Shown piece by piece: positions 7,996-18,292 of a stretch of DNA of 64,000 bases; the stretch's first letter is position 1, and every line of letters starts with the position of its first letter. The notes under the pieces were generated by a model. That model saw nothing but the letters and a program-made list of their open reading frames with translations, was not told the DNA's origin and searched no databases. Made by a program: the position numbers and the translations under genes. Source of the stretch: Dehalococcoidia bacterium. Its GTDB lineage: Bacteria > Chloroflexota > Dehalococcoidia > Lucifugimonadales > Lucifugimonadaceae. Where the stretch lies: positions 1 to 64,000 of the forward strand of contig JAJEGY010000023.1 in NCBI GenBank assembly GCA_022819585.1. Reading direction: 5' to 3'.

Positions 7996-9339
7996 ATGTC
8001 GATTGATCAGGACACTCTTGCCCGGGACGGATCTAGCGTCGCTGGTGTGGGGCTGTTGGGTGCAGGCGTGGTCGGCTCCCAAGTAGCTCGCGTCATCCTC
8101 GATCCCGACAACGGCCCAGAACATAACGTCGACTTGAACGGCATTCTGGTTCGGGACATTAACAGAGCACGGGAAGGAGTTCCTTCTGAGCTTTTGACCA
8201 CTGATCCGGAACAGGTCTTAAGTGACGATCGCAACAACATCATCGTAGAGGTTATGGGCGGCGAAGAACCTGCTCGTTCTTACATGGCTGCTGCGATGCA
8301 AGCCGGCAAGCATGTTGTCACCGCCAACAAAGAGGCACTGGCGAAGCATGGCGACGAGTTGGTAGGTTTGGCAGTAGACAATGGTGTCACTCTGTCCTAC
8401 GAAGCGAGTGTTGGCGGCGGGATTCCCGTGTTGGCTGTTATCCAAGACAGTCTTAGCGCTAATCGAATCGAGAGTATCCGAGCGATCATCAACGGAACAA
8501 CGAACTACATCCTCTCCTCGATGGAAGAGGGCGGCAGTTCGTTCGGAGATGCTCTCGCAGAAGCGCAAGAACTTGGTTACGCGGAAGCTGATCCGACAGC
8601 AGACGTCGATGCTCACGACGCTATGTACAAGCTTTCGATACTTGCCCGTCTCGCGTTTGGGGCATCGGCACATCCTGACGCGATCTACCGCGAGGGCATT
8701 CGCAACATCGAGGCAAAGGATCTCCGGTATGCCGGGGCATTAGGCTTCACCATCAAGTTGCTGGCAATCGCGCGAAATGGCGCTGCCGGTGTTCGGTGTC
8801 GCGTGCATCCCGCGCTCGTGCCTGCGGACGTGCCGATGGCGAAAGTCAATGGTGTATTGAACGCGGTTGAGCTTAACGGTGATCTCCTAGGGCCGCTCTG
8901 GTTGCAGGGCAGGGGAGCAGGTGCGGGACCGACCGCAAGCGCTGTCATGGGCGATGTGCTTCGGATCGCCAAAGGTATGCTCGCGAACGACGGCAATGAC
9001 AAATCGGCTATCGGCGGTTTAGGCGGGAAGAACACTGCGAATGGACCAAGCATCGTCGATATGGACGATCTGCAAGTGCGTTACTACGTGCGTCTTGCGG
9101 CAATTGACAGATTCGGTGTGCTAGCAAAGATCGCCAATGTCTTCGGCGAAGCCCACATTAGTATCGCTTCGGTTCTCCAATTCGATGCCGATGACGAACG
9201 AGGCTTGGCCGACCTCGTGATCATGACGCACCCGGCACGTGAAGCCAATATGCAGGAAGCCGCCGCGCGTCTGCGACAATTGGATGTTGTCGCATCCCTT
9301 GAAAACTTGATCCGCGTCGAAGACTACGACACCGTTTAG
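7996..9339 (+). CDS. hom: Homoserine dehydrogenase
   Basis: Reduces aspartate semialdehyde to homoserine, the branch to threonine and methionine. The NAD(P)-binding GLLGAGVVGS lies near residue 19, followed by VVTANKEALAKHG, the catalytic-domain stretch IINGTTNYILSSM and EADPTADVDAHDA. The C-terminal 80 residues form an ACT domain (RFGVLAKIANVFGEAHISI), the usual site of threonine feedback. At 447 residues it has the usual length. thrC follows 52 bp downstream; no aspartokinase or homoserine kinase is in the window. Confidence 0.95.
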   Translation: MSIDQDTLARDGSSVAGVGLLGAGVVGSQVARVILDPDNGPEHNVDLNGILVRDINRAREGVPSELLTTDPEQVLSDDRNNIIVEVMGGEEPARSYMAAAMQAGKHVVTANKEALAKHGDELVGLAVDNGVTLSYEASVGGGIPVLAVIQDSLSANRIESIRAIINGTTNYILSSMEEGGSSFGDALAEAQELGYAEADPTADVDAHDAMYKLSILARLAFGASAHPDAIYREGIRNIEAKDLRYAGALGFTIKLLAIARNGAAGVRCRVHPALVPADVPMAKVNGVLNAVELNGDLLGPLWLQGRGAGAGPTASAVMGDVLRIAKGMLANDGNDKSAIGGLGGKNTANGPSIVDMDDLQVRYYVRLAAIDRFGVLAKIANVFGEAHISIASVLQFDADDERGLADLVIMTHPAREANMQEAAARLRQLDVVASLENLIRVEDYDTV

Positions 9340-9391
9340 CGGTCGAAGACTTTCTGCGGGCGATGCTGACCTGCGAATTGAGAGGATCCCG

Positions 9392-10459
9392 TTGAACGGC
9401 ACGATTGGCGTAATCGAGAGATACAAAGAGTTTCTCCCAGTCAACGCGCTCACGCCGATGATTACGATGGGCGAAGGCAGCACGCCGCTCGTCAAATCCA
9501 CCAACATCGGCCCTTCGATCGGATGCGAAAATCTCTACTTCAAACTTGAGGGTTGCAATCCCACTGGTTCCTTCAAAGATCGCGGCATGGTCATGGCCAT
9601 CGCCAAAGCGCTCGAGGGTGGCCGCAAGCGTGTGATATGCGCCTCCACCGGCAACACTAGCGCGTCCGCGGCGGCGTACAGTGCTCGATACAACCTCCAA
9701 GCTTTCGTCGTCGTACCCTCCGGCGAAATCGCGCTGGGCAAACTAGCCCAAGCAATGGCGTACGGTGCACGCATCTTGGCTGTTGATGGAAACTTCGACG
9801 ACGCATTGAAGATGGTGCGCGATCTCGCCACAGAACTGTCTATCGAACTCGTCAATTCGCTCAACCCCTATCGCTTGGAGGGCCAGAAGACCGCATCATT
9901 CGAGATATCCGACGCTTTGGGAGACTCCCCAGACATGGTCTGCATACCCGTCGGCAATGCTGGCAACATTTCCGCTTACTGGAAAGGCTTCAACGATTAT
10001 CGAATCAACGAGCAAATCAGCAAACTACCGCGAATGATGGGCTTCCAAGCCTCTGGAGCAGCGCCGATCGTGAAGGGTGAGCCCATCCACGAACCCCAGA
10101 CAATCGCAAGCGCAATTCGTATTGGCAACCCGGCTAGCTGGGACAAAGCCGTTGCTGCCAGAGACGAATCGGGTGGCAACATCGACGCGGTTACTGACGC
10201 CGAGATCATTGAAGCCTACATCCGCCTAGCTCGCGAAGAGGGTATTTTCTGCGAACCGGCATCAGCAGCCTCGGTGGCCGGCCTCATCAAACTCGCTGCA
10301 CAAGGCGAAGATTTCGATGATCTGTCTGTCGTGTGTATATTGACGGGGATGGGTCTGAAAGACCCCACCACCGTCGAAAACCACGCCTTGGTCGAGCTTG
10401 AATACGTCGAACCCGATGTTGACCAAGTCGCCGCTCTCTTGTCCAAGGACGCCGCGTAG
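9392..10459 (+). CDS. thrC: Threonine synthase
   Basis: PLP enzyme making threonine from O-phosphohomoserine. The 355-residue short form has GEGSTPLVKS near the N-terminus, the lysine motif PTGSFKDRG, CASTGNTSASAAAYSARY and the phosphate-binding PVGNAGNISAYW. Translation starts at TTG with GAGAGGATC 5-12 bp upstream. It follows hom, and the acetyltransferase gene begins 11 bp after its stop. Confidence 0.94.
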   Translation: MNGTIGVIERYKEFLPVNALTPMITMGEGSTPLVKSTNIGPSIGCENLYFKLEGCNPTGSFKDRGMVMAIAKALEGGRKRVICASTGNTSASAAAYSARYNLQAFVVVPSGEIALGKLAQAMAYGARILAVDGNFDDALKMVRDLATELSIELVNSLNPYRLEGQKTASFEISDALGDSPDMVCIPVGNAGNISAYWKGFNDYRINEQISKLPRMMGFQASGAAPIVKGEPIHEPQTIASAIRIGNPASWDKAVAARDESGGNIDAVTDAEIIEAYIRLAREEGIFCEPASAASVAGLIKLAAQGEDFDDLSVVCILTGMGLKDPTTVENHALVELEYVEPDVDQVAALLSKDAA

Positions 10460-10470
10460 AGATTTGACCT

Positions 10471-11478
10471 ATGACTTGTGCCACAACGCCAAGGATCGTT
10501 TCTCCAACGTTTGACGATTTAGCTGCCGATTGGCAACGAATCTATGATTCGATGCCCGAAAGTTCAGCTTTCGACTCGTTGGAATGGAATCGCATGTGGT
10601 GGGAACACTTTGGGGGCGATTCCAAGTTGATGCTGAGGTCTGTGGTCCGCCCCGATGGCACCACCGCCATCATCGCTCCGATGCGGCTCGATTCGAACAA
10701 CGACGAAGGGGTATGCACATTCCTCGGAGGAACCGATCTAGTCGACTACTTAGGCTTCAAACACGATGAGGAACTTCTACCCGAAGACGTGCACGATCTC
10801 TTGCAATCGCTGTACGACGATCCCGAGATAACAGCCTTGGTTCTCGAGTCGTTGCCCGAGGATTCGCACACCATTCACGCTGTAAAGGAAGTGGCCGGGG
10901 ACATCGGCTGGGAAGTGCATATCTGGGACGAAGGAGTGGCTCCTCGTATCACGTTGCCATCGACTGTTGATGAGTACTACGCCTCACTCACGAAGAAGCA
11001 CCGTCATGAGCTTCGGCGAAAGTTGCGTCGCCTTTACAACGCAGGCGATATCGAGCAGATTGAATTGAAATCGCCGGATGAAATCGAACACCATATGGCG
11101 GACTTCATCGATCTTCACCGGGGTAGTTCGATTGACAAGAATGATTTCATGACCTCGGAGCGAGAGGCCTTCTTTCGAGAAGCGGCGGTCAACCTGGCAG
11201 AGATGGGCATCACACGGCTCTACTTCTTGACCATTAACGGCGAAAAAGTTGCCACTTCGTTGGCCTTCAAAGTCGGTTCGACAAAATATCTCTACAACAG
11301 CGGATATGATCCCGAACGCTCGTGGCTTGCCGTCGGACTCCTAAACCACGCCATCAACATTCTCAGATCGATCGATGAAGGTATCAAGGTCTACGACTTT
11401 ATGCGGGGCGATGAGCGTTACAAATACCACCTTGGCGCAGTTGACCGTCGCATCTTCACCGCGCGTCTAGACAAATGA
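10471..11478 (+). CDS. CelD/BcsL-type GNAT acetyltransferase
   Basis: A 335-residue protein of the CelD/FemAB-like GNAT group (GNAT_6). Recognisable features are an N-terminal FDSLEWNRMWWEHFGG, the central KKHRHELRRKLRRLYNAG and the acyl-CoA fold region LYFLTINGEKVATSLAFKVGSTKYLYNSGYDPE followed by YDFMRGDERYKYHLG. Such proteins often sit in polysaccharide or cell-surface clusters, consistent with the GT4 gene 47 bp downstream. The substrate is not predictable. Confidence 0.8.
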   Translation: MTCATTPRIVSPTFDDLAADWQRIYDSMPESSAFDSLEWNRMWWEHFGGDSKLMLRSVVRPDGTTAIIAPMRLDSNNDEGVCTFLGGTDLVDYLGFKHDEELLPEDVHDLLQSLYDDPEITALVLESLPEDSHTIHAVKEVAGDIGWEVHIWDEGVAPRITLPSTVDEYYASLTKKHRHELRRKLRRLYNAGDIEQIELKSPDEIEHHMADFIDLHRGSSIDKNDFMTSEREAFFREAAVNLAEMGITRLYFLTINGEKVATSLAFKVGSTKYLYNSGYDPERSWLAVGLLNHAINILRSIDEGIKVYDFMRGDERYKYHLGAVDRRIFTARLDK

Positions 11479-11525
11479 CCTCGTCCGCACGAGATGCTGG
11501 AATTCCCTACGGATAGGCAGCCCAA

Positions 11526-12722
11526 ATGCGCATCGCCACCATCAGCGTCCACGGTTGTCCGTGCATCCAACCCGGCGGCACTGACGCCGGTGGCATGAAT
11601 GTCTATGTCGACCAAGTTTCCGAGCGGTTGTCCCGACTAGGTCACGACGTTGATGTTTACTCTCGGATCCATGCGGGCATGGAAAAGGGCTTCAATGAGC
11701 GCGCGTACAACCTCACCCACGTCTCCGCAGGCGAACTTGCTCTACCCAAAGAGCATCTACCAAGAGTCTTGCAAGAATTCGTTTCTGAGGTCGTCAATGT
11801 CGCTGAGGATCGCAGTTACGGATACGACCTCCTGGCATCTCACTACTGGCTGTCTGGTGTAGTAGGTTGCGAACTCAGCAACATCTGGGAAACGCCACAC
11901 GTGACTAGTTTCCACACACTCGCCAGCATCAAGAAAAGGTTCTGGCCCGACGAAGACGAGCCGAAAATCCGGTTCATCAGCGAAGCCCGAGTTGCACGAG
12001 ATGTGGACACCGTTGTGGTTTGGACCGAGGGCGAGGCCGAACACATGATGACCCAATTTGGGCTACCCAGAGACAAATTCAATATAGTCCCGCCCGGCGT
12101 CGATACGGACTGCTTTTCTTTCACACCAATCGCGTCTGAACAGAACACCAAGTCAACCATCCTCTACGTTGGCAGACTAGACGCGCTAAAAGGTGTGGAT
12201 CTCCTCTTGGACGCCTTCGCGATCATAGCAACCCAAATCCCAGATGTTGACCTGCAAATAGTCGGAGGCGGGTACGCCGATGAATTTCGCCGCGTGCTCG
12301 GAAGGATCGCCAGCCTCAGATTGGCGGATCGAATCAAACTTCCCGGCGTCCTCCCACAATCTGAACTCCCCAAGATCTATTCCGATGCGGCATGTATCGT
12401 CGCGCCATCGTTCCACGAGACATTCGGTTTGGCTGTGCTTGAAGCCGCAGCTTGTGGAACCCCTGCCATTGCAGCCGATGTCGACGGCCTGAGGTCAATC
12501 GTTGACGATGGGAACACTGGATACTTAATCCGTGAGCGCGACCCCACACTGTACGCCGAGAAAATCAGCGAGATCGTGGAAAATCCCCCACTTCGAAAAC
12601 AGATGTCTATCGCAGCGCGCAACAGGGCCGAGGAGTTGTCATGGGATGGGGCCGTTGCAAATCTATCCGAAATCTACAATCGCATCAGTTTGGCGAGAAG
12701 TATCCCCGCTCCTCTGCGATAA
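11526..12722 (+). CDS. GT4-family glycosyltransferase, MshA-like
   Basis: A 398-residue retaining GT-B glycosyltransferase. The N-terminus SVHGCPCIQPGGTDAGGMNVYV closely resembles the UDP-GlcNAc:inositol-phosphate transferase MshA and sucrose-phosphate-synthase-like enzymes. The C-terminal half has ILYVGRLDALKGVDLLLDAF and the nucleotide-sugar motif HETFGLAVLEAAACGTPAIA. The acceptor is unknown. With a PIG-L deacetylase at 2.6 kb and a double-GNAT protein at 14.6 kb, a mycothiol-like role can be imagined, but an ordinary surface-glycan role is equally possible. Confidence 0.85.
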   Translation: MRIATISVHGCPCIQPGGTDAGGMNVYVDQVSERLSRLGHDVDVYSRIHAGMEKGFNERAYNLTHVSAGELALPKEHLPRVLQEFVSEVVNVAEDRSYGYDLLASHYWLSGVVGCELSNIWETPHVTSFHTLASIKKRFWPDEDEPKIRFISEARVARDVDTVVVWTEGEAEHMMTQFGLPRDKFNIVPPGVDTDCFSFTPIASEQNTKSTILYVGRLDALKGVDLLLDAFAIIATQIPDVDLQIVGGGYADEFRRVLGRIASLRLADRIKLPGVLPQSELPKIYSDAACIVAPSFHETFGLAVLEAAACGTPAIAADVDGLRSIVDDGNTGYLIRERDPTLYAEKISEIVENPPLRKQMSIAARNRAEELSWDGAVANLSEIYNRISLARSIPAPLR

Positions 12723-12768
12723 TTCTCTTTCAACACCGCGTAACACTTAACGGGTCGGAGATGTAACT

Positions 12769-14598
12769 GTGTACTCGCGTATTGAAGATCACGGCATTAT
12801 CGGCGACCTATATACGGCCGCACTCGTTGGCGTCGACGGAACAATCGATTGGTTCTGCGCACCAAAATTCGATTCTCCCTCGATCTTCGCCTCGATCCTT
12901 GATGAGGAAAACGGGGGCCACTTCTCGCTACGTCCAACAATAGACGACGTGCGTTCTACGCAGTACTACTTGCCCGAAACTAACGTCTTAGTGACGCACT
13001 TCACATCCGAGGAAGGTGTCGCTCAAGTAGTCGATTTCATGCCAGTCCGTACCCGCTTCGCAGGCGACACCGATCACGTACTCATCAGACGAGTGACGGG
13101 TGTGCGCGGCAACTTGCATATGGAGATCGATTGTTCGCCGAGTTTCAACTACGGCAGAGATGAACACGACGCCGTATTCGTAGGCGAAAACGTACGATTT
13201 ATCTCCCCCGACATTTCGCTCGAATACTGGAGCACGATCCCACCCAAGATCGTAGACAACACGGTCAAGGTTAATTTCGAGATCCGTGAAGGACATACGG
13301 AGTACGTGGTCATAGACGCCGTAGAGCATGTGGAAATGGCCGATAAGTTCGATGCGACCCGCATCGAACTGCTCTTCGATGACACCGTCGACTACTGGCG
13401 CCGATGGATCAACAAGTGCACCTACACTGGACGCTGGCGCGAAATGGTTCATAGATCGGCACTCGTACTGAAGTTGTTGACTTATGAACCGACCGGAGCG
13501 TTCGTCGCTGCGCCGACTACGAGCCTGCCCGAGCACCTCGGCGGCGTAAGGAACTGGGACTATCGCTACACCTGGATTCGCGATGCGGCATTCAGCGTCT
13601 ATGGTCTTATGCGAATCGGCCTGACCGAAGAAGCTGGGCGCTTCATGCAGTGGTTGGAAGATCGTTGTGCAGAAGGCGAGGAAGATGGCACGCTCAAGAT
13701 CATGTATGGCATCGACGGGAGCCACGACCTCGAGGAACATACGCTTGAGCATCTATCGGGTTACATGGACTCGAAGCCGGTTCGCATCGGAAACGGCGCG
13801 GCGGACCAGTTGCAACTCGATATTTATGGTGAACTGATGGATGCTGTCTACCTCTCAAACAAATATCAAACTCCCATCTCCTACGACTTCTGGTCGCACC
13901 TTAGAAAGATCATCAACTGGGTATGCGACAACTGGCATCGACCGGACGAGGGCATCTGGGAAGTCCGAGGAGGTCGTGCCCATTTCGTCTACTCAAAGCT
14001 CATGTGCTGGGTAGCAATCGACCGCGCTATTCGACTGGCTGACAAAAGATCATTCCCCAGCGACGCTGACAAGTGGGTCAAAGTACGCGACGAGATTTAC
14101 GAAGAGATCATCGAACACGGCTGGAGCGAAAACATCGAAGCATTCACCCAAGCCTACGGACGCGACGCTCTCGACGCCTCAAACCTGATCATGCCCATGG
14201 TCTTTTTCATGTCGCCCTCAGATCCAAGAATGCTGAAGACGCTTGATGCTATTCAACGGTCTCCCTCAAACGGCGGACTGGTTTACTCTAATCTCGTCTA
14301 TCGCTACAACCTGAACGAAACCGCCGACGGCCTCGAGGGAGAAGAAGGCACATTCAATATGTGCACCTTCTGGTTGGTTGAGGCCCTAACCCGTGCCGGG
14401 CTCTCTGATCCCTCGCGCCTCGATGAAGCCAGAATGATGTTCGAGCATATGCTCGGGTATGCCAACCACTTGGGCCTCTACTCGGAGGAGATCGGACCAA
14501 AGGGCGAACACCTAGGCAACTTCCCGCAAGCCTTCACCCACTTGGCGCTAATCTCAGCGGCATTCAATCTTGACCGAGCTTTGGGTTCAAGGGCTTAA
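12769..14598 (+). CDS. Glycoside hydrolase family 15 (glucoamylase/trehalase-type)
   Basis: A 609-residue cytoplasmic GH15 protein with no signal peptide. An N-terminal beta domain ([38 protein letters not shown]) precedes the (alpha/alpha)6 barrel with [38 protein letters not shown] (probable catalytic Glu) and a second acidic cluster [16 protein letters not shown]. Bacterial members hydrolyse alpha-glucans or trehalose. GTG start. It lies 46 bp after the GT4 gene and overlaps the convergent GNAT gene by 4 bp. Confidence 0.9.
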   Translation: MYSRIEDHGIIGDLYTAALVGVDGTIDWFCAPKFDSPSIFASILDEENGGHFSLRPTIDDVRSTQYYLPETNVLVTHFTSEEGVAQVVDFMPVRTRFAGDTDHVLIRRVTGVRGNLHMEIDCSPSFNYGRDEHDAVFVGENVRFISPDISLEYWSTIPPKIVDNTVKVNFEIREGHTEYVVIDAVEHVEMADKFDATRIELLFDDTVDYWRRWINKCTYTGRWREMVHRSALVLKLLTYEPTGAFVAAPTTSLPEHLGGVRNWDYRYTWIRDAAFSVYGLMRIGLTEEAGRFMQWLEDRCAEGEEDGTLKIMYGIDGSHDLEEHTLEHLSGYMDSKPVRIGNGAADQLQLDIYGELMDAVYLSNKYQTPISYDFWSHLRKIINWVCDNWHRPDEGIWEVRGGRAHFVYSKLMCWVAIDRAIRLADKRSFPSDADKWVKVRDEIYEEIIEHGWSENIEAFTQAYGRDALDASNLIMPMVFFMSPSDPRMLKTLDAIQRSPSNGGLVYSNLVYRYNLNETADGLEGEEGTFNMCTFWLVEALTRAGLSDPSRLDEARMMFEHMLGYANHLGLYSEEIGPKGEHLGNFPQAFTHLALISAAFNLDRALGSRA

Positions 14599-15530
14599 CT
14601 CTTGACGATGTCTAGACCGTAGTAGTCCACTTCGGAATAGGTGCGATAGCCAGCAGATTCGTAGATCCGTCGCGCGGGTGGGTTTTCTGAATCCACGTCT
14701 AAGCTCAACGTAGTCGCGCCGTGGTCAATCAACCGTTTTACGCCCGCATTGAAAATCGCCCAACCTAAACGTCTGCCTTGCATCGAAGGATGAACTCCTA
14801 CCATTTCGACTCGTCCATCGCCTTCGTTCAAAGTGATCCAGTTATAAGCCGACAGAATCCCGTCCGCCTCATCCTCTAAGACGATGATCGGAGCGAAACC
14901 GTTCCGGTCAGCATCCGTCGCGGCCCGCCCCATGATCTCTTCCACTGTGTTAGGCGAAAATCCCCAGCTTCCTCTAAAGCAGGCGTTGTGCAGATTCGTA
15001 ACGACGAACGCCTCACCAGTGTCGGACATATCGGCGTCACGAATCTTCGATCCTGTCGGCACTTCACCATCTCGCAACTCGAGATCAGATACGTCGACGC
15101 ACATCTTCAAAACTGTCCGCACAACGGTAAAATCACTCGTCTCTAGCGCGTCAACGACTGAACTCGCTTCCGTGTCTCGCACCGCCACATGGATCTCGAA
15201 CCGATTCTCATCTGCCACTGCAACCGCACGTTCCACACCGTCCATCAAAAGTCCGTCCAACGCATCTTCATGCCCGGCCACCGCTGCTAAACCCACGATC
15301 ATCCTACCAATATTCAACTCGGATTCCACAAGCGAATAACCGATCGGTCGATCACGCTCGTACGCGATCGACCAACCACCCAGATCCGGATCCAACCGCG
15401 GATTGTCAAGCGTCGCTAGTAATGACGTTTCGCTATCGGTCGTCCACTCGCGATGCCCATGGGGCCCTACCGAATGCAATACCGCGAGCAAGTCAGCTAC
15501 GTCACTGCGGGAAATCGTTCGAATATGCAT
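14595..15530 (-). CDS. Tandem-GNAT acetyltransferase, MshD-like
   Basis: A 311-residue protein with two GNAT units. The N-terminal one is weak ([19 protein letters not shown]). The C-terminal one is canonical: [43 protein letters not shown] followed by [20 protein letters not shown]. Double-GNAT architecture of this length is typical of mycothiol synthase (MshD) and related proteins. The true substrate is unknown; Chloroflexota are not established mycothiol makers. It reads away from the T-box region. Confidence 0.78.
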   Translation of the reverse strand: MHIRTISRSDVADLLAVLHSVGPHGHREWTTDSETSLLATLDNPRLDPDLGGWSIAYERDRPIGYSLVESELNIGRMIVGLAAVAGHEDALDGLLMDGVERAVAVADENRFEIHVAVRDTEASSVVDALETSDFTVVRTVLKMCVDVSDLELRDGEVPTGSKIRDADMSDTGEAFVVTNLHNACFRGSWGFSPNTVEEIMGRAATDADRNGFAPIIVLEDEADGILSAYNWITLNEGDGRVEMVGVHPSMQGRRLGWAIFNAGVKRLIDHGATTLSLDVDSENPPARRIYESAGYRTYSEVDYYGLDIVKS

Positions 15531-15558
15531 TTTCCATCTGGTCGCGCGCTATACGGTT

Positions 15559-15586
15559 TTGCGAATTCCGTAACGTGTGGCATAAT
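15559..15586 (+). promoter_or_regulatory. Promoter of the ilv-leu operon
   Basis: TTGCGA (15559-15564), a 16-bp spacer and CATAAT (15581-15586) preceded by TGG, i.e. an extended -10. It predicts transcription starting around 15593, directly ahead of the T-box leader. Confidence 0.5.
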
Positions 15587-15592
15587 TGAGGG

Positions 15593-15892
15593 CTACATCC
15601 AAAACCCTAATGCTACGAACGGGAGTAGTATCGCGGCTCCGATAGCACTAGAGAGTGTCCCCTCTGGCTGAAAAGGATACGCATCGTCCGCGAGAACTCG
15701 CCCAGGAGCTTGCAACTTCAATCTCCGAAATTCCTTATCTGGATGCAGGATCAGTAGGGTTGCACGGATTGCTACGTTAACGGCTACAAATCAAGCGGGT
15801 TGAGATCAGGTGCATTATCTGTATCTCAATCAACCAAGGTGGTACCGCGGGATCAAATCTCGTCCTTTCAGATAAAGAGGACGGGATTTTTT
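15593..15892 (+). ncRNA. T-box leader riboswitch of the ilv-leu operon
   Basis: A tRNA-sensing leader. GGGAGTAGTA (15621-15630) and AGAGAG (15650-15655) followed by GGCTGAAAA fit Stem I elements. The T-box/antiterminator sequence AAGGTGGTACCGCGG is at 15836-15850 and an intrinsic terminator follows. The TGGT of the bulge fits a tRNA with an A discriminator, as Leu, Ile and Val tRNAs have. Candidate specifiers are CTC (Leu) at 15697-15699, preceded by GAA, or ATC (Ile) at 15683-15685; I favour CTC without certainty. Uncharged tRNA would stabilise the antiterminator and allow ilvB transcription. Confidence 0.93.
15857..15892 (+). terminator. T-box intrinsic terminator
   Basis: A 10-bp stem, ATCTCGTCCT (15857-15866) with AGGACGGGAT (15878-15887), containing one T-G pair and running into six T residues. 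It is mutually exclusive with the T-box antiterminator just upstream. Confidence 0.9.
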
Positions 15893-15942
15893 AATTTGGC
15901 CGACGACGGATTGGATCGGCGTCCGCTCCGACAGGAAACAAC

Positions 15943-17634
15943 ATGGGTAAGACACTGACAGGCGGCGATATAGCGTGCGAAGCTCTGCTGAATGAGGGCG
16001 TCGACATCGTATTCGGCCTCCCTGGTGGCGCAATTCTGCCGCTCTACGGGGTGCTTAGCCGGTACCCGCAACTTCGTCACGTTCTTGTGCGCCACGAGCA
16101 AGGAGCCGCGCATGCCGCCGACGGATACGCCCGCGCTTCCGGCAAAGTCGGCGTCGCCTTCGCCACCTCCGGCCCGGGGGCCACAAACCTCATCACCGGC
16201 TTGGCCACCGCCATGATGGACTCTGTGCCTATCGTCGCCATCACCGGGCAAGTCGGGCGCGCCGCAATCGGGTCAGACGCGTTCCAAGAAACCGACATCA
16301 CCGGTGCAACGCTTCCCGTAACCAAACATAACTATCTCGTCACCCGCGTTGAAGATGTCGGCCCGACCATTCACGAGGCATTTCACATCGCACGCACCGG
16401 TCGACCCGGCCCGGTGCTGATCGACATCCCGAAAGACGTGATGCAAGAAGAGGGTACCTACGACTATGAGCGTGACCGCCAAATAAATCTGCCCGGATAT
16501 CAGATCCCAACAACTGCGCCTGAAGACCAGATCGACGCGGCTGTCAAACTGATCAACGAATCCGAACGTCCCGTCTTCCTCGCGGGTCACGGCGTCATCA
16601 TCTCCCGCGCGTTCGACGAATTGCGAGAACTCGCCGAGAAAGCACAGATACCCGTCGTCACAACTCTGTTGGGTATCTCAGGTTTCCCAGAGAACCATCC
16701 CTTGCACGTCGGATTCCCGGGAATGCATGGTGAAGCCTATGCCAGCTTAGCTTTGGACGACTCCGACCTCATCATCGGCGCCGGGAGTCGTTTCGACGAC
16801 CGGATCGTGGGCAATGTCAACGAGTTTGCTACGAGATCCAAAAAGATCCACATCGACATCGATCCCGCAGAGATCAATAAGTCGGTCGAAGTCGATGTTG
16901 CAGTCATCGGCAACCTGAAGCATGTCCTCGGCCAGTTGATCCCCAAAGCGGAACGTAAATCCCGTCCCGAGTGGATCCGACATGTCGAACAATTGAAAAT
17001 CGACCATCCCTCGTTGCACATTCCCGAGACAGGCAACCTGTCTGGTCAGCACGTGGTCCGTGGCTTGTCCAACGTCACCAAAGGCAACGCGATCATCTGC
17101 ACCGGCGTTGGTCAACATCAGATGTGGGCGGCCCAGCACTACAAGTTCACCCAACCTAACTCTTGGCTCTGCTCTGGAGGCCTTGGCACCATGGGTTACG
17201 AAGTCCCGTCTGCTATCGGCGCTCAGATGGCAATGCCAGAAGCTCTGGTCTGGTCCATCTGCGGCGACGGCGGTTTCCAGATGACGATGATGGAACTCGC
17301 TACTGCGGTTGAGAATCGTCTGCCTGTCAAATACGCAATCTTGAACAACAACCATCTCGGCATGATCACTCAGTGGCAAGAACTCTTCTATATGGGCGAC
17401 ACCCAGGCCGACGCCTACACTGCCAACCCCGATTTCGTGAAGTTGGCCGAAGCGTTCGGCATGAAGGGAATGCGGATCGAAGAGATCGATGATGTTGAGG
17501 ATGCGATCGAAGAGGCTAACGCTCACCCCGGCCCAGTGATCGTCGATTTCGTAATCGAGAAGGTAGAGCACGTCTATCCAATGATCCCTGCCGGAGGCAG
17601 CATCAAAGACCTGATGGAAGACACGAGAGTTTAG
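15943..17634 (+). CDS. ilvB: Acetolactate synthase, large (catalytic) subunit
   Basis: ThDP-dependent enzyme condensing pyruvate with pyruvate or 2-oxobutyrate, the first common step to valine, leucine and isoleucine. The 563 residues show the three ThDP-family domains: N-terminal GLPGGAILPLYG, RHEQGAAHAADGYAR and ATSGPGATNLITG; a central FAD-binding-type domain; and the C-terminal ThDP motif SICGDGGFQMTMMELATA...NNNHLGMITQWQ. It is the first gene after the T-box terminator, and ilvN begins 1 bp after its stop. Confidence 0.97.
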   Translation: MGKTLTGGDIACEALLNEGVDIVFGLPGGAILPLYGVLSRYPQLRHVLVRHEQGAAHAADGYARASGKVGVAFATSGPGATNLITGLATAMMDSVPIVAITGQVGRAAIGSDAFQETDITGATLPVTKHNYLVTRVEDVGPTIHEAFHIARTGRPGPVLIDIPKDVMQEEGTYDYERDRQINLPGYQIPTTAPEDQIDAAVKLINESERPVFLAGHGVIISRAFDELRELAEKAQIPVVTTLLGISGFPENHPLHVGFPGMHGEAYASLALDDSDLIIGAGSRFDDRIVGNVNEFATRSKKIHIDIDPAEINKSVEVDVAVIGNLKHVLGQLIPKAERKSRPEWIRHVEQLKIDHPSLHIPETGNLSGQHVVRGLSNVTKGNAIICTGVGQHQMWAAQHYKFTQPNSWLCSGGLGTMGYEVPSAIGAQMAMPEALVWSICGDGGFQMTMMELATAVENRLPVKYAILNNNHLGMITQWQELFYMGDTQADAYTANPDFVKLAEAFGMKGMRIEEIDDVEDAIEEANAHPGPVIVDFVIEKVEHVYPMIPAGGSIKDLMEDTRV

Positions 17635-17635
17635 G

Positions 17636-18235
17636 ATGACCACGCAATCGAAATTTGAAGCTCGCACAGTAACCGCACTGGTAGAGGACCGTCCCGGTGT
17701 CCTCGCCCGTATCGCTGGCCTGTGCCGCCGCCGCGGCCTCAACATCGCGAGCCTTGCGGTCGGCCGCTCCGAGCAGCCAGGATTATCCAGACTCACCTTC
17801 GTACTCGAAGGTCCACCCGGTGTCGTAAACCAGTGCGCCGCCCAGCTGGAACGCCTTGTCAACGTCATTGATGCTACTGACATCACAAACAAGAACCACA
17901 TATGGCGAGAACTCGCGCTCGTGAAGGTCGGAACAACCGCCGAAACACGCGTTGAGGTCCTGGAGCTAAGTCGAGTCTTCCGCGCTAACGTTGTCGACAT
18001 CGGCGTAGACAGTGTCACGCTCGAGTTGACTGGCGGTCGCGAAAAGATCGACTCCATGATCACACTGTTGGACCGTTTCGGCATCAGGGAGGTGATGCGG
18101 ACGGGCCGCGTTGCGGTCCTCCGCGCTACCCTTTTTGAGGGCGAAGAAGACGGTCAGTTCCAATCTTCACGCAAGTGGGTCAATGGATTGCCTCACGAAT
18201 ACCATGTCACCCCGGGCGTCTCCGGAAGTGTTTAA
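17636..18235 (+). CDS. ilvN: Acetolactate synthase, small (regulatory) subunit
   Basis: A 199-residue regulatory subunit carrying an N-terminal ACT domain (TVTALVEDRPGVLARIAGLCRRRGLNIASLAVG) that binds valine in characterised enzymes, and the C-terminal ALS_ss_C domain (HIWRELALVKVG ... LTGGREKIDSMITLL). It lies 1 bp after ilvB, which implies translational coupling and matched expression. An extension of about 25 residues after the family core is unremarkable. Confidence 0.95.
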   Translation: MTTQSKFEARTVTALVEDRPGVLARIAGLCRRRGLNIASLAVGRSEQPGLSRLTFVLEGPPGVVNQCAAQLERLVNVIDATDITNKNHIWRELALVKVGTTAETRVEVLELSRVFRANVVDIGVDSVTLELTGGREKIDSMITLLDRFGIREVMRTGRVAVLRATLFEGEEDGQFQSSRKWVNGLPHEYHVTPGVSGSV

Positions 18236-18292
18236 GGGATGTCCAAACGGATAACCCGCCAAAACTAAAACCTAGGAAGGTCAACCAACCAA

